This document shows positions 10,339 through 26,786 of a stretch of 37,710 bases of DNA, piece by piece. Location: positions 2,016,233 through 2,053,942 of the forward strand of contig NW_006763292.1 of the NCBI RefSeq assembly GCF_000218685.1. Direction: 5' to 3'. Origin of the DNA: Serpula lacrymans var. lacrymans S7.9. Its lineage: Eukaryota; Basidiomycota; Agaricomycetes; Boletales; Serpulaceae. The translations under genes and the position numbers were made by a program. The first letter of the stretch is position 1; each line of letters opens with the position of its first letter. Under the pieces are notes generated by a model, which ran no database searches, was not told the origin of the DNA, and was given only the letters and a program-made list of their open reading frames with translations.

Positions 10339-12418
10339 ACTGGTTACTGTAAGGAGATCCCAGCAATTCTGCAGCGGTGTAGCTGAGTTTCAACTTTCAA
10401 ACCTTCGCGGAGGACGCCCGTCACGCTTGGACCGTGCTTTGCAGTAAGTATTGTTACTGAAATCTGCAGCATTTTCTTAGCAGTACGATTTGTCTTATTT
10501 GAACCTGGGAATCACAAACACCGGGAGCGAATCGTCCATCACACGGCTAATACGGACCACTGACATGGTAGCGGAGCGAGTGTTGTGAGTACAATTCCGA
10601 ATGCCTACTTAGTCGAGCATCTCGGAAAACATTACACTTGGTAGCACATGCGCACGGAACCTGATTATTTTCCTCCGTGCGTTCTCAAAATACTTAGGCG
10701 AGCCGTCTAGGAAAAGACGGCAGAGCCATGCAATCCATGGCGGCGGAGTGCCACTTGTGGGGCGGCATGATATTCCGTCTGCTCTCTCAGTGGACATTTT
10801 CCCTGAAGATGTATTTCCGATGGCCATCGAAGTGGAACTTTGCGAAGAGTTCCGTGTCATGGCTACCATGCCACGGCGTTATTATATTGTCGGTAACTGC
10901 CTCATTCCTGGAGCTCTCCTCGGCCGGAACGTTGACAGATGGCGAGAAAGAGGTTTTGATTTCGCAATACGGTAAAATCCATTGGAAATACACACACCAT
11001 CCAACTCGATATCAGTTGCTAATCGGCTAAAAATTGCAGAATGCGACACTGCATGCATGATTTCTGCCCTCAGGCGGCGTTTAGTGCGGTTCAGTACATG
11101 AGTATCCCATGTGCTACTGAGCGATCTGATAGCGTACTGATTTCTCATCCTTCAAATTAATTTCAAGGGATGTGACTTCGCTAGGGTGCGTGCGGATTCA
11201 CAGCACGGTTTCGGGTCCGAAGATATTGTCTTTATCTCCCTGCTCATTGGCTGAGCCGATATCAACACATGTGTAGTTGGGCTCCCTTCTACTCGATGAC
11301 GGTTTATTTATTTCTGATTTCCTCCAATCCGATTGATCGCATTCTCACCCGCAATTTCGGATACTTCAAAGTAATTCTGCCTAAAGGACGGATGCAATGA
11401 GATTCGCATCGACACAGAGTAATTCTGGCTACACGAAATGGTTGTTCTTCGTTCGTGTTCTTCCCTGCCCCGTTCGATTGATGTGCTGATGTTTGGTCTG
11501 CTATCAGACTCTTCTGGAAGATGCAGTCCGTGGTAGCACGGCACACCTTTCTCCCATGACAAGGTTTTGCTTATTGTCCCGGGTGTATATTTTGACTCGC
11601 TCCCATTTTCTAAGCATTATTTTTTCTCATAACTTCATGGTGCATCGCTGTCGTCGCATGGCGAAAATATGTCTCATGAGCCCAATCTCTCGGAAGAATA
11701 TAAACTTTCCTATTTCCGATCGAGAAAGTCCACATTGCTTGTGGATAGAAGGTCCTATAGAAGGTCCTCACCTGGACATCAATCTTGGCGGCTCCCGCCA
11801 AACTATCTCTCATTGTGGATCAAAATCAATGAGAAGATATGGCAGAACCCTTTCCTAGTGCGATAAGTCCTTCTGCAATGCTATGCCAATAAACTAGTCT
11901 TGGTTCGGGTGGTTTCCAACACATGTACCTACTAAGATGTGTGACATTGCTCATGGTGTAGAATTGATTAGATCTCTCAATGACTGGGGGCTGTTTTATG
12001 ATGTGTTTACATTATGGAAAGAAACAACCGCCCACATCTGCAGTATCTTACACTGCCTCTTCAGCATCTGATGCTTGCAGAACTCTTCACGATGGACACA
12101 TCTTAAGCTTGTGCACAGTGAAGAGCTAGTAGGTGTCCCCAGTGGGCCCATTTGCATATATATACAAGTAGCAACTGGTGTACTGGATTACTTTCTCTTC
12201 AATGCCTGAGCGCTGTGATGTGATGATGGTTTGCGAGGTTGCTGCATTGCAAGGCTGTCCGCACAGGTATATATTGAGCACTGCCACGAGGAGTGGCCTC
12301 AGCGCTCGATGGGTGGACATGCGACCCACGGCTGCACTCGACACTGGGAAGACCATCAGGCCTCAGCGCTCAGGCTCTAAGTACTCTTGCAGGCTTTTCT
12401 TGACCTTTCCCACCAAAC
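10339..12418. other. Two-kilobase stretch with no supported gene
   Basis: Only short frames are present. The best is a plus frame at about 10748-10975 (FPEDVFPMAIEVELCEEFRV, then RRYYIVGN), which has a protein-like composition but no start, domain or convincing splice partners. It may be a decayed gene. The right end holds the promoter and 5' UTR of the HSP70-like gene. Confidence 0.45.
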
Positions 12419-15400
12419 ATGGGCTGCTGTGGGGAGTCTGCCAACGCCGACAAGGAGATGGCCAACAGGCCTGCAGCAAACACTACCCCGTTTGTGAACC
12501 AGCAGCCAGGTCCGCATCCCAATGCACGACTTTCTGAGAAGCAGGGATCCAACTTTTATTCTGCAGTCCCTTCACCGCCGCCTCCTTCGTTCCAGCTCAA
12601 TAATGGTGGTGGTTTTACTCAGAACGGCATCCAGAAACAAAACTGGGATGCACCTCCAATGGTAAACCAGTTCAATCCAAACGGCTTTCCTCTGCACACG
12701 CCTCCAACGACACCCCCATCGCCCTCCTACAATGGATCCATCTTTCGTGCAAACGTTGGGCCCCCATCGCCGCCCTTGCTGCATCCTCTTGCTGTGCACC
12801 CTCCTCGCCATGGACATTCAACATCTCCTTCGCTCCCTTCGTTCACGACTGTCTCACATATCCAGGCGCGCAATGACATCAATCCTCCGTCTGACGAAGG
12901 AAAGATGTCGGTATCTATTGATTTTGGTGGGTATGTCTTTTCTTCCACGAACCTCACCTAACTTACTAGGACACAGGAACAACGTTCTCTGGTGTGGTGA
13001 GTTCAAAACTCCGAACTCAGACAACACACTTTTTAAACAAAAGAGTTAGGCATACGCTTCTTCCCGCATAGCTGCAGGGAAAGTACAGCAAATTCTGCAC
13101 TGGCCTGGCTCTTCTGAAACTTTCCGTAAAGTGCCAACTTGTCTGTTATACGATGACAGCGGGCAAGTTCTTGCATGGGGCCTTGAAGCCAAAAATGCTG
13201 GTCCAATGCCAGGAACAATGCGGTGTGAATGGTAAGCGATATATACTCAATAGGGCTTGCCTATCACGTTGTGATCTTATTTGTAGGTTTAAGCTCTTTC
13301 TCGAACCTCACGCCTTGCGTGATGAAGGAGCGGTAGATCCTCGATTGCCCCAATTGCCTGTCTGTCAAGTTTATTCAATTCAATCCTTTAATGGGCTGAT
13401 TTGATCTTTGTGCTTACCAACTTCAGCCCGGGAAAAAGGCTTTAGATCTGATTACCGACTTTCTGTCGTGCCTGTGGGAGTATGCCAAAGAGCAGATCAC
13501 CAGAGACATAGGAGCAGTGGCAGATTTAAGTAAGCTATAGCCTTCGCCTTTACGGAGAAGAGCTGACTTTCAAGTACTGCAGATACTGCGGATGTACTGG
13601 TCACTTGCCCTGCAGCGTGGGACGCAAAGGGCTGTGATATGATGCGTGAAGCGGCCATTGTAGCGGGGCTCGTTCAATCTGGTCGCGCTGGTGAACGAGA
13701 TTGGCGCGATAGACTACGCATTATAACGTAAGTCCCTTCCTCGAGGATACGATTATCACTCATGGATCCAAGATACATATCTACAGAGAGCCAGAGGCTG
13801 CTGCAGTGCATTGTGCCCAACTGACAGATCTTCACAAACTCAAACCTAGTCAAGTTTTCATGATATGTGACGCTGGAGGTGGTACAGTCGTACGACACCA
13901 CATTTTCTCTCTGCCTTTTCCCAACTGATCAAATTGCATCAAGGACTTGGCCATCTATAAGATTATAGGACAGACGGCGAACCTTGAGATTGCGGAGATG
14001 TGTGCACGTTCTGGAGCCAATTGTGGTTCTCTTTTCCTCGATTTGCGCTTTAGGGAGCTCGTCAGGACACTCCTCGCCGATCATCCTGCTCATCTCGATG
14101 CTGCTAGTCTAGCTTATTTCATGCATTCTTTCAGCGAGACTGACAAGCTGAACTTCAAAGGACAGGTTGACGACGGTACGTTGATTTATGATTAATCGTT
14201 GTATTCACTAAAAAGCACGCCAGACACCTACTTCCACTTCACTTGCTTCAACGTGGATGACCCACACGACCCTTCTGTTGGTCTCATAAACGGCGAGCTT
14301 GCTATTCCCGGTAATCTCATTCGCAGAGAGGTCTTCGATCCTGTGGTGAGCCAGGTATGCGTCGTCAATGCTATGCAACTCGGCAGTATATCATTAAAGT
14401 GACATGCTTTACACAGGTGCTCGAGTTGATTGAGGAACAGTCGAAGAAGACTGATCAAAGGATTGATGCTCTTCTTCTCGTGGGAGGTTTTGCTGGCAGT
14501 CACTACCTCTACAGAAAAGTTCAGGTACGTCGATGATCCTCTCAGAGCAGAATCAGAAGTGTAAGCCTGTGCCAGGAACATTTTGGAACCCGGATCAGGG
14601 TCATAGAGCGTCCTTCTGATGCTGACACTGCTACCGTCCGAGGAGCAGCACAGTATGGATTGGCTCGTACCACGGTGGTATCGAGTGTTGTAGTTCCTCG
14701 GTCATATCTTATGCAAGTAGGTTTTTTGCTTTAGGCTCTCTCTGGCTATCAATTTCTGAGCGTCATCGTCAAGGTAAAACTTCCAGCTGAACCGGAAGAC
14801 TGGGCCAAACGGCCCGCGTATATCAAAGAGAACAGTGCAGGCGTCTCGATCTGTGAAAAGCGGTAATAGTCTATCCGTGTCAGCCGAATAAGTGAACTTA
14901 CTTCTAGAACCAGGCTGCAGTACCTTGTCGTGAAAGGTGCGATACTGCGCAGGGGGTAGGTGGACAACCGATATTTTTGTTACAAAATCTTATATTAGAG
15001 TACAGTCAACGGATCAAGACAAAATTTTGGTAAGATTCCCATTCGTCTTCTGCATGAGCAAATAGCCTGAAAGTTGGACCGTCAGCAAATTCTCACAGAC
15101 TAGTCAAGGTGATGAGCATTTGCTCGTTCATAAGACCATCGGATGTCCATACTTACCTAATTTTGCAGACTATACTTTTGTAGCCGTACTGTATACGTCA
15201 GATACAGACAAGATGCATCGGTACACTGATGAAGTACGTGGTGCTGTCACACCGTTTCTGCATTTGTGCATGAACCCTGATACTACTCGGTTCGCAGGGA
15301 GAGACAACGGAACTTTGCAAATGGACTGTTGACTTGAGCACGTTGCCCGCCTTTCAGCATAATGCCAGCATTCCACAGCCGCAGGGGTTCTTCACAGGTA

Positions 15401-15543
15401 CGGAAATTAGAGAAGGACATGTCATTTTACTGATTATTACAGAATTCGAGCTTGGATTAGAAGTGGACAGCGCTGAAGTCCGTGGCATCTTGCTACACGA
15501 GGGACAGGAGTGGAGTCGAGTGGTCTTCGACTTCCTGAATTGA
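12419..15543 (+). CDS. HSP70/actin-fold ATPase-like protein with predicted lipid-anchor N-terminus
   Basis: Eighteen exons: 12419-12926, 12977-12996, 13050-13231, 13287-13359, 13427-13529, 13583-13727, 13787-13889, 13944-14175, 14224-14354, 14417-14524, 14576-14716, 14774-14862, 14908-14955, 15006-15029, 15086-15108, 15169-15233, 15298-15397, 15443-15543; 731 aa, in frame throughout. N-terminus MGCCGES fits an N-myristoylation (Gly2) plus palmitoylation (Cys3/4) signal. Residues ~10-165 are a Pro/Asn-rich linker. The ATPase part shows phosphate-1 IDFGTTFSGV (~167), TEPEAAAVH, phosphate-2 DAGGGTVDLAIYK (~372) and adenosine motif LLLVGGFAGSHYL (~518). The C-terminal part differs from canonical HSP70 (no EEVD-type end), as in the HSPA12-like proteins expanded in basidiomycetes. 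Function unknown; membrane attachment is inferred from the first residues only. Confidence 0.85.
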
Positions 15544-16454
15544 GTTCGATTTGATATGAAGATTATGCTGAAGAGTTTTATTCCTTGGGGTGGCCGTAAT
15601 TATCGCTGGCCGTAATACTATTAATACATGACCAAAAATAAGAGGCAAAGATGAGAGAAATGTCCGTGAGTGATGCTATTCCGATGGTGGTATTGTGTGG
15701 CGGTGGACCAAGAAAGGGATTGTGGGAAAGCGGCAAAAAGGTAGAAGGTGGGAGAGCCTGGGATTACGGACCAAAGTCTACGTACAGTGTACGTAGAGGG
15801 TTCTTTTTGTGCGTCGCCGGATGCAAAATTTCCTTTGCTGTGCAGATTCTCGTGGCCATGTGGTATGTGGGACGGATGGCAAGGAGTTACAGTAATGATC
15901 GCTGATGTTCGGTCGAATCGATGAGCCGCGCTGGTGTGCTGACCGGGCCTCGGGGAGGAGCGCATGTTTAGCGGTGATGAAATAGCAAGCGTTTCAGTGC
16001 GATGCAACGTTCATTGAAGATCCCGGTTTTGGACCTTGGAGAGCTCGTCTTAACGCCCTTTGGGAGAGAGGGAATAGTCCCACGAAGGATATGGAGTTAT
16101 TTAATCTAAAATATGTGAAGTAATGAGATTTAGATGGATAGCCCGATATGGGGGTGGTGGTTGGGGAAAGAAAGCGAGATCTGTTGTATGCCCTGGTGCC
16201 TCCCTGTTCCTGTCTATCGCCAGCTATCGCCTGTACCGCGTCGAGACAAACCGCCCAGCGCTCTGTGGGAGGCGTTGGATCTCGTTGGATGCTCAGCTGG
16301 AGATGGTCCGGTTGCATCCGCTGTGCTCGGACATGGCCGAAAACCCACCAAATGGTGTCCGATCGAGGGCAGTTGTCATCAGCCAGAGACTTATAAAGCG
16401 TCAAATTTTTCATGGCCCAAGTCTCCTTCCATCTCTACCGCCAACCTGGCTGTC
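15544..16454. other. Intergenic region before ALO1
   Basis: No supported gene. A short direct repeat tggccgtaat occurs twice near 15591-15616. The frame of ALO1 is open upstream to an ATG at 16134, 107 codons before the chosen start, but that segment does not look like conserved protein and probably is 5' UTR. Confidence 0.5.
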
Positions 16455-18149
16455 ATGTCGACCTCTAAACTGTCCGAAATGCCCCTCGGCATCCTGTGCG
16501 AGCTGCTGGAGCCCATCACGGTGCCTGCCGCATCGCCCGACGCCAGGTTCACGAACTGGGGACAGACGTTCAGCTGCAGTCCACTGGGTGTGTTTGAGCC
16601 GCGCACTGAATACGAGTGCGAGCTTGTGCTTGAGCTTGCACGACGGGAGGACAAGGTGGTGCGGGCTGTGGGGATTGGGCACAGTCCAAGTGATCTTGCG
16701 TGCACGAGCGGCTATATGCTGCGAACGACCAAACTCGACAGACTGGTTCAGGCAAGTCCAATTTAGACCTATTCTCTTTGGCCCTGTTTGGCCCCGCGTC
16801 ACCATCTAGGCACACGCCCTTACTATCTCTCTCCCGCCTAGGTCGATGCCGAAAAACACTATGTCGTCGCACAGGCCGGCATCACCCTCCAGGACCTCCA
16901 TGCCGAGCTGGCACGCCATAATCTCGCCATGATCAACGTCGGCTCAATCTCCGACCAAACTCTCGCCGGCATCATCACCACCGCCACCCACGGCACGGGT
17001 ATCGACTACGGCGTCATCTCGACCCACGTGATCGCCCTCTCCCTTCTGCTCGCAAACGGCGAACGTGTCCAGTGCTCACGGCACGAACGGCCCGATCTCT
17101 TCACCGCCTCCATATGCGGGCTCGGCTCCACCGGCCTCATCCTCACCATCACCCTCAACGTCGAACCCGCCTTTCGTCTCAAGGAGCTCCAGCAGTCCAT
17201 CCCCTTCGACGACTGCATCACAAATCTTCATTCTCTCGTCCATGCTGCAGAACATGTGCGCTTTTGGTGGTTCGTCTCCGCTGGCATCATGCGCATCAGT
17301 TCCGCAAATCGCACTCAAGAGGTATGTCCTTCCTTCTTTCCTTCTTTTTTTCTATTTACATCTTCAAATAGCCCCCAAAACCAGTGGCTAGCTGGCTCTG
17401 GCACTCCTTCTTCGGATTCCATGTCATCCAACTATTTCTCTTCATCGGTCGCTATTTCTTGTTCTTGAACACCTCGATAGGTCGCTTTGCTGCCTGGCTC
17501 GTCAGCGACAACGTTACAGCCATAGACGATAGTTTTCGCATTTTTAATCTAGACTGCAGAGTGAGTCTCGACCTCCCGATCGACTGAGTCTTTTCTCATT
17601 CACCACGACCCTGCAGTATCCTCAACATACCACCGAATGGGCTATTCCTTACCAGAACACACGAGCATGTCTACTAGAACTTCAAGCATGGTTTTCGCAC
17701 GAATATGCCGATCCAAACGGCCTCCGTCCTCACTTTCCGGTTGAGGTCCGTTTCTCTGACGTTGATGACATATGGTTGAGCCCTAGCAACGGTCAGAAGA
17801 CCTGTTGGATCGGCATTGTCCAGTACAAGTGAGTCCTAATTCCAGTACCGTTTGAATGGCATTGACGTTCCCAAGACCATATGGGTTTGAAGTGCCATAC
17901 AGGAAGCTTTTCGAGCGATTTGAGACCATTCTCTTTCGTCACGGCGGCCGTCCTCACTGGGCAAAGGCGCACGGTCTACGGCCAGACACGCTCCGTACAT
18001 TGTATCCGCGATTCGATGATTTCATCCGTGTTCTCGATCAAGTTGATCCTCGTGGGTTGTTTCGGAATGAGTATGTCCAGCGGCATATATTTGGCAAAAC
18101 AGGACCAGAGGTCGATGCGAGGGTGTTCAAACGCTATGTTCGTTCATAA
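16455..18149 (+). CDS. ALO1: D-arabinono-1,4-lactone oxidase (last step of erythroascorbate synthesis)
   Basis: Five exons: 16455-16751, 16842-17321, 17372-17560, 17617-17828, 17876-18149; 483 aa. This flavoenzyme oxidises D-arabinono-1,4-lactone to D-erythroascorbate, the fungal vitamin C analogue, in mitochondria. Seen: FTNWGQTFSCSP, then VGIGHSPSD with His76 in the position that binds FAD covalently in yeast, the FAD-domain core NVGSISDQTLAGIITTATHG, ICGLGSTGLILTITLNVEP, a hydrophobic probable membrane segment (~HVIQLFLFIGRYFLFL), and the C-terminal GGRPHWAKAHG with HWAK at ~420-423. Intron 1 uses a GC donor (CAG/GCAAGT). The ATG at 16455 places the FAD domain at the usual distance. It is convergent with the UBE2G2 gene, stops 168 bp apart. 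Confidence 0.92.
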
Positions 18150-18317
18150 TGCGACTCCCTGGTTTCGTACATACATCACATTTTCTTGTAGCTTACTGTT
18201 CACCACTCTTAGCAGTGTTAGTGCGCATAGAAGAACTAAATACGATACATAATGCACAGAACTAGTACTATTCATTCGATTTACGCAAGCACCTATTTAG
18301 CTTACAGACGGACATAT

Positions 18318-19310
18318 TCACAAACCAAGTTGTTGTTTAATAGATTCCCTAACAAGCCTCTCATATTCCTGATTGAAAGACTAGGCTCAGAATATGTTTG
18401 CTGCAACATAGACTTGTCACTTACCGCTTTGTTATCCCTGTACAGTTTGCAGCAATCGATATTGGCGCCGCTCTCCAAGTTTGGTTCTAAAATAATCTAA
18501 GTAAACTTCCCATTTGTGCAGCTAAAACACGCCACATACCTGCCAACATAGATATAACACTAAGAATGACCTTCTCGACGCTCTGGACTGGGCTCCACCT
18601 TTCTGATGCCTGTTCATACATAGTGGGATCGTCTCCGGGAGTATGCAGAATGGAGATGCAGACATTCCCATCCGGATAAACTACGGACTTATGAATGAAG
18701 AGATGAGTTATCGGCGGAATGTGATGCTCATACTGTTCGGATGGAATAGAGGAGGGTCAAATTTCATCTTGAAAGGCGATAGGGGATAATCAGACGGCTG
18801 AGAGATTCACGCTGTTTCAATGCTATCAAGAGCCCAAAGTGGCATGGTATCTTACAAATGTCAATTTTGCAGCGAAGACGCCACCTTCCTAAATTCATAA
18901 GCATCTCTGATATATTGCGATAATACATATCGAGCTCACGAAGGGTGTATCTTGTGGTCCACAGATGAGTGCTTCCCAGGTGAAAAAGTCTGACTCGGAT
19001 ACCGGACCTAAGCACCATGAGCTCCCCAAGTTGAAATTGATGCTCGTTGAAGCAGAGTGGAACCAGGCGCACCGGCAGTGAACATTCCATCAGGAGAGCC
19101 TGGCACAGTCAAGACTGGGATTAGCTGAATCCAGTAGAGTAGCTGAAGGACAAACCTCCAGAGGTCAATTGCTTGTACTCTGTCATTAACCGCCTCAGCG
19201 CTGTAGCATTACCTCTTGAATTCATGTTATGGCCCTTGTTGCTGGTTGCAGATACGTCGGTAGTAAGGAGGACACTCGGGGACAGACGCCTTACCACACG
19301 CATCCGGCAT
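18318..19310 (-). CDS. UBC7: Ubiquitin-conjugating enzyme E2, UBE2G2/Ubc7 type (ERAD)
   Basis: Nine exons: 19310-19295, 19200-19156, 19099-19073, 19007-18940, 18888-18856, 18797-18734, 18680-18540, 18486-18425, 18368-18318; 168 aa, same size as UBE2G2. Seen: [51 protein letters not shown], catalytic Cys92 in [12 protein letters not shown], the long acidic loop [17 protein letters not shown] that marks the UBE2G class, [32 protein letters not shown] and the C-terminal QLGL. Ubc7 works with Cue1 and Hrd1/Doa10-type E3s at the ER to ubiquitinate misfolded proteins. The tiny first exon (16 nt, MPDAC then a split codon) is chosen because its GTAAGG donor joins exactly to ALRRLM. An alternative start at 19225 would read through the intron end. 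Confidence 0.92.
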
Positions 19311-20596
19311 ATTCCTCAGCGTTAAATCAACTCCGCGAGCGGCTTGTCCACCCTGGCGGCCCACCACCAAACCTTGGACCTTTCTTAGACTGGAACCTTC
19401 ACATTCAAGCAACTTGTGGCTCAAACCTGAGGACATTCTTAGGGCATCGGACAGGTCAGGCTCAGTGCCAAAGTTTTTTTTTTGACATGAGGCTGTTCTT
19501 CTACTCTTTCTGAGAAGATTCAATGGCGGCCTTCAACATGTCCGAGTGCACTTGCTCAATATGCCCTCCGATGGGATCGTGCTCTGTGTAACTGTGACAT
19601 GGTACAGGTTTACAGGTGGCATGCATGTTCCAAAAGCATATGATGGAACTCAAACTGCACACACTTGCAAATGCACTGCCATGGTGGCTTTGACATGTAC
19701 GGTTACTAGGCCGCTATGTCCTTCTTATCGACCGGTGTATTCATCGAGGACAAGATTTTGTTGGAGTCAACGTAACTTCTCAATGAGGTCCGTCATTCTG
19801 AAGAGGATTCATTCTCCGGTAACTATATAAGTTAACATAACGTTCTATAGCTACTTCCACTGTGCATATACAGATCAACAGATCAAGTTAGCCGCTCATC
19901 GGACGAACGGCCTTGCCAGTGTATCAGCATCATGATCAGATGATCCATCTTGAGGGCTGTTATGTCCAGCGTGCCAGTGAGCCCATCAAACACATTTAAA
20001 CATGTATACTCAGGTGAGGGTCATCATGTAGTACGCGCTCAGGACCCTCCAACTCGCTCCCCTGAATTATAAACACCTTTGTGAACGACAGGTGCAGGTT
20101 CGCCTAACTTCCGTCACGTCGTAATTTCCAGGGAAAATTACGATATTGTGATTATCCATGTATAAGAAAAACATTCTCACCCCGCAGCTCCCGTAAGAGG
20201 GGGTATTTGAGTTCACGAGATCGAATACCCTGAGATTTAATCGAACCCGCCCAACTTAGTTACAGTGTGAATGCTTCGGATCCAAGGACCATACATATCT
20301 CGACAGGTAACATCGAGTTACAGTTCAAGCACTTTCTTGGGTCTGCTTCATTTGATAGCCTGATAGCGGGTGATTCATTCACGCTCAGGCCTTACCTTTC
20401 ATCAGTTTTGGTCCGATTATGTGGTGTTCGCAGTTCATGTATCATACATGCTATAGTCCACTTTTGATACACCGAGGATCTCTTAGATCTGCTTTTATGT
20501 ACATATGACGGTCAAATGTAGTTGCTACACGTGGAGGTATTGTGGGTTTGTCAGGAATCAGAAATGCAGAAATTAATGGACGCCGTCTAGCCATCA
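19311..20596. other. Intergenic region between the divergent-upstream side of UBC7 and the RPC2 3' end
   Basis: Nearly 1.3 kb with only short, domain-free frames. It should hold the UBC7 promoter at its left end and the RPC2 3' UTR at its right end. A run of nine T lies near 19475. No RNA gene was recognised. Confidence 0.55.
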
Positions 20597-24802
<4,206 letters not shown>

Positions 24803-25476
24803 CCGTGTTAATAAGATTTGAGTCGTGGATGTAAGAAAAAGATAATACCCGTCTACGGTCACGTGAGTTTATCGTGCCGGCTTGCTTACCGTTATCGTTA
24901 ACAGTTCCTTAACCCATCGTAGAATGAGCTGTCCATGACCCATTATCCATTGCGAAATACTCACTCAGATATACATGTTGAGTCTGTAGTCTACTTCTGC
25001 TCAAGCAAGCCTGTACAGTACGCTGTACCAAAGACCAGAATTACTTACCGGTAGTTACGTAATGGTCATTTGATCAGGTGCCTAATTTATCGTGATCGAC
25101 GGCACCGAAAGCTCACGACTGACCTTGACCGCTACGTTTGGCTTGCGGCGTGTATATCCTCTTATCTATCATTTAGGTCAATGAATTAGGGGAAATTAGG
25201 TGATTTTGTTCATTTTTACTCGAGGAAAACCTTACTAATCTATCATGAATTCTCGTTCTTTAACAAATGTGCTCGACTGGCTCGGTTGTAATTGATATAC
25301 TTCAACTTCTCGACCCGACTGTGCGACCCTAACGCCCACGTAACCATTTGTCGCTACTAACATATACCCTCAGCTTTGACTCCCCACGCAGTCAGACTAG
25401 GCTCGTCGCAGCCTCCAAAGCTGAATCGCTTGACGCTCTCTTTTACACCTTCCTTTATGCCGCTATAGAAAACAGG
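24803..25476. other. Divergent upstream region of RPC2 and the first DUF6533 gene
   Basis: The two genes point away from each other across this stretch, so promoters of both should lie here. An in-frame open segment runs upstream of the DUF6533 start from about 25348 but lacks an ATG. No other gene is supported. Confidence 0.5.
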
Positions 25477-26786
25477 ATGCACAACGACTACGAGGCAATG
25501 TCTCGTATTGTCAAAAGTAACTGCAGTATGTCAAAATCACAGTCTTTTTCTGAGCTGAGTTTATGTATTCATTATCCTCAGTTGCTTCATTCACATTCCT
25601 GGTTTGGGAAACTCTGGTAACGTCCGGGGACGAAGTCGAATACATATGGCCGTGAGCAACTGCTCTATCTCTAGTCATACACCCCTTCATATCATGACTG
25701 TCTTCCGACATGTTAGAAAACCAACACAGTCTTTTTTTAAGTGGCTGTACTTTTTTCTTCGTTATTTCAACATGCTCGCACAACTGTAGGCCTACCAGTT
25801 AGTTCAATATTCATTTACACTAACGTTTTTTTCCCCAGCTGGCATCAATTTGCAATCCCACGTATCATTTCTGGACACATCTCTAACCAAGTATGCAAAG
25901 CTTGGTATATCTACACGATCATAATCACGCAAGCAATGGCCACAGCTGTAGAGATCATTCTGGCGACGCGAGGTAAGTCTTGCTTTCGTCAAGTGCTAGC
26001 CCTACGTCATGACAGGATTGCAGTACTGATTTCAGTCATTCATACAGTGTATGCTCTGTATAACAAAAGCCGTCGTGTAGGAGGCCTTTTGTACGCTTTG
26101 ATTTTGATTGAAATTATCGCCATGACCGCCAACAGCATTCACACCATCCCTATCATTGAACACGCTGTAATCTGTGTCTTGGTTAAGCCTCCACAACAAA
26201 TTCTTTATTACAGGTCTGATAAATGACTGAGATACATTTGGTGTTTGACTCAGTATATCCTCTAGCATATCGGTGTTCACCACTCAGAGCGCCCTTATGG
26301 GCCTTACCCTCATTAAGCACTTTTTTGCCATGCGTAATGGCTGGGGAAGGACACCCCTTGTATCACTTCTTATGCGTGATGGAATAGCGGTCTATCTTGT
26401 AATGTTCGGTGAGCCATATCGGCACTTTAAAGTTACTCCCTTTCTTGGCTAATTTATTTTTTCCCAAAGTATTAATTGCTTCAACCGTTATCTATTGCCT
26501 CTCGGGAAATGAGCTCACTGTGATTGTCTTCTTGTGAATCCTTTCTGGCAAATCTGCCCCTTGACTGATTTACTAACTTCACCCCATAGTTGGCTGCTAT
26601 CCTTGTTATCATCTACCGTAAGCCAGATTTCATGCTTAATTCCTGCGCGCTTATAGCTCTCGATAGGGCTGTCGTTTGATAGTCAACATGCAACGTCTTG
26701 CAACAATGGCGGAACGGCACTCCACTTCCGGTGTTCAACTGTCTACTGAGATTGCGCTAGACGTATCGTGTCCCACTTTAGAATGA
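25477..26786 (+). CDS. DUF6533-type multi-pass membrane protein
   Basis: Nine exons: 25477-25525, 25582-25651, 25717-25785, 25839-25972, 26048-26213, 26254-26408, 26470-26533, 26590-26617, 26667-26786; 284 aa, every junction in frame. The order of motifs fits the DUF6533 family of mushroom-forming fungi as I remember it: FTFLVWETLVTSGDEVEYIW in the first membrane segment and loop, FFKWLYFFLRYFNML, CKAWYIYTIIITQAM, EIILATRVYALYN, LTLIKHFF, LMRDGIAVYLVMF, and a tail CRLIVNMQRLATM. About seven hydrophobic segments are visible. Function is unknown for the family. The ATG at 25477 gives a short N-terminus before the first membrane segment, so an upstream exon cannot be excluded. A second member lies at 33599-35356 in the same orientation. 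Confidence 0.8.

Noticed and set aside
15621..16413. Two minus frames of 128 and 139 codons
   Set aside because: No domain, no splice partners, and amino-acid composition looks random.
16123..16872. Overlapping frames on both strands around the ALO1 start
   Set aside because: High G/C keeps several frames open; only the frame with VGIGHSPSD continues into the flavoenzyme.
18252..19523. Plus frames and a 98-codon minus frame in this stretch
   Set aside because: They overlap the nine-exon UBE2G2 gene, which explains the conserved sequence fully.
20225..20260. B-box-like GGTTCGATTAA on the minus strand
   Set aside because: It does not fit the tRNA B-box consensus at its last base and no cloverleaf can be drawn around it.
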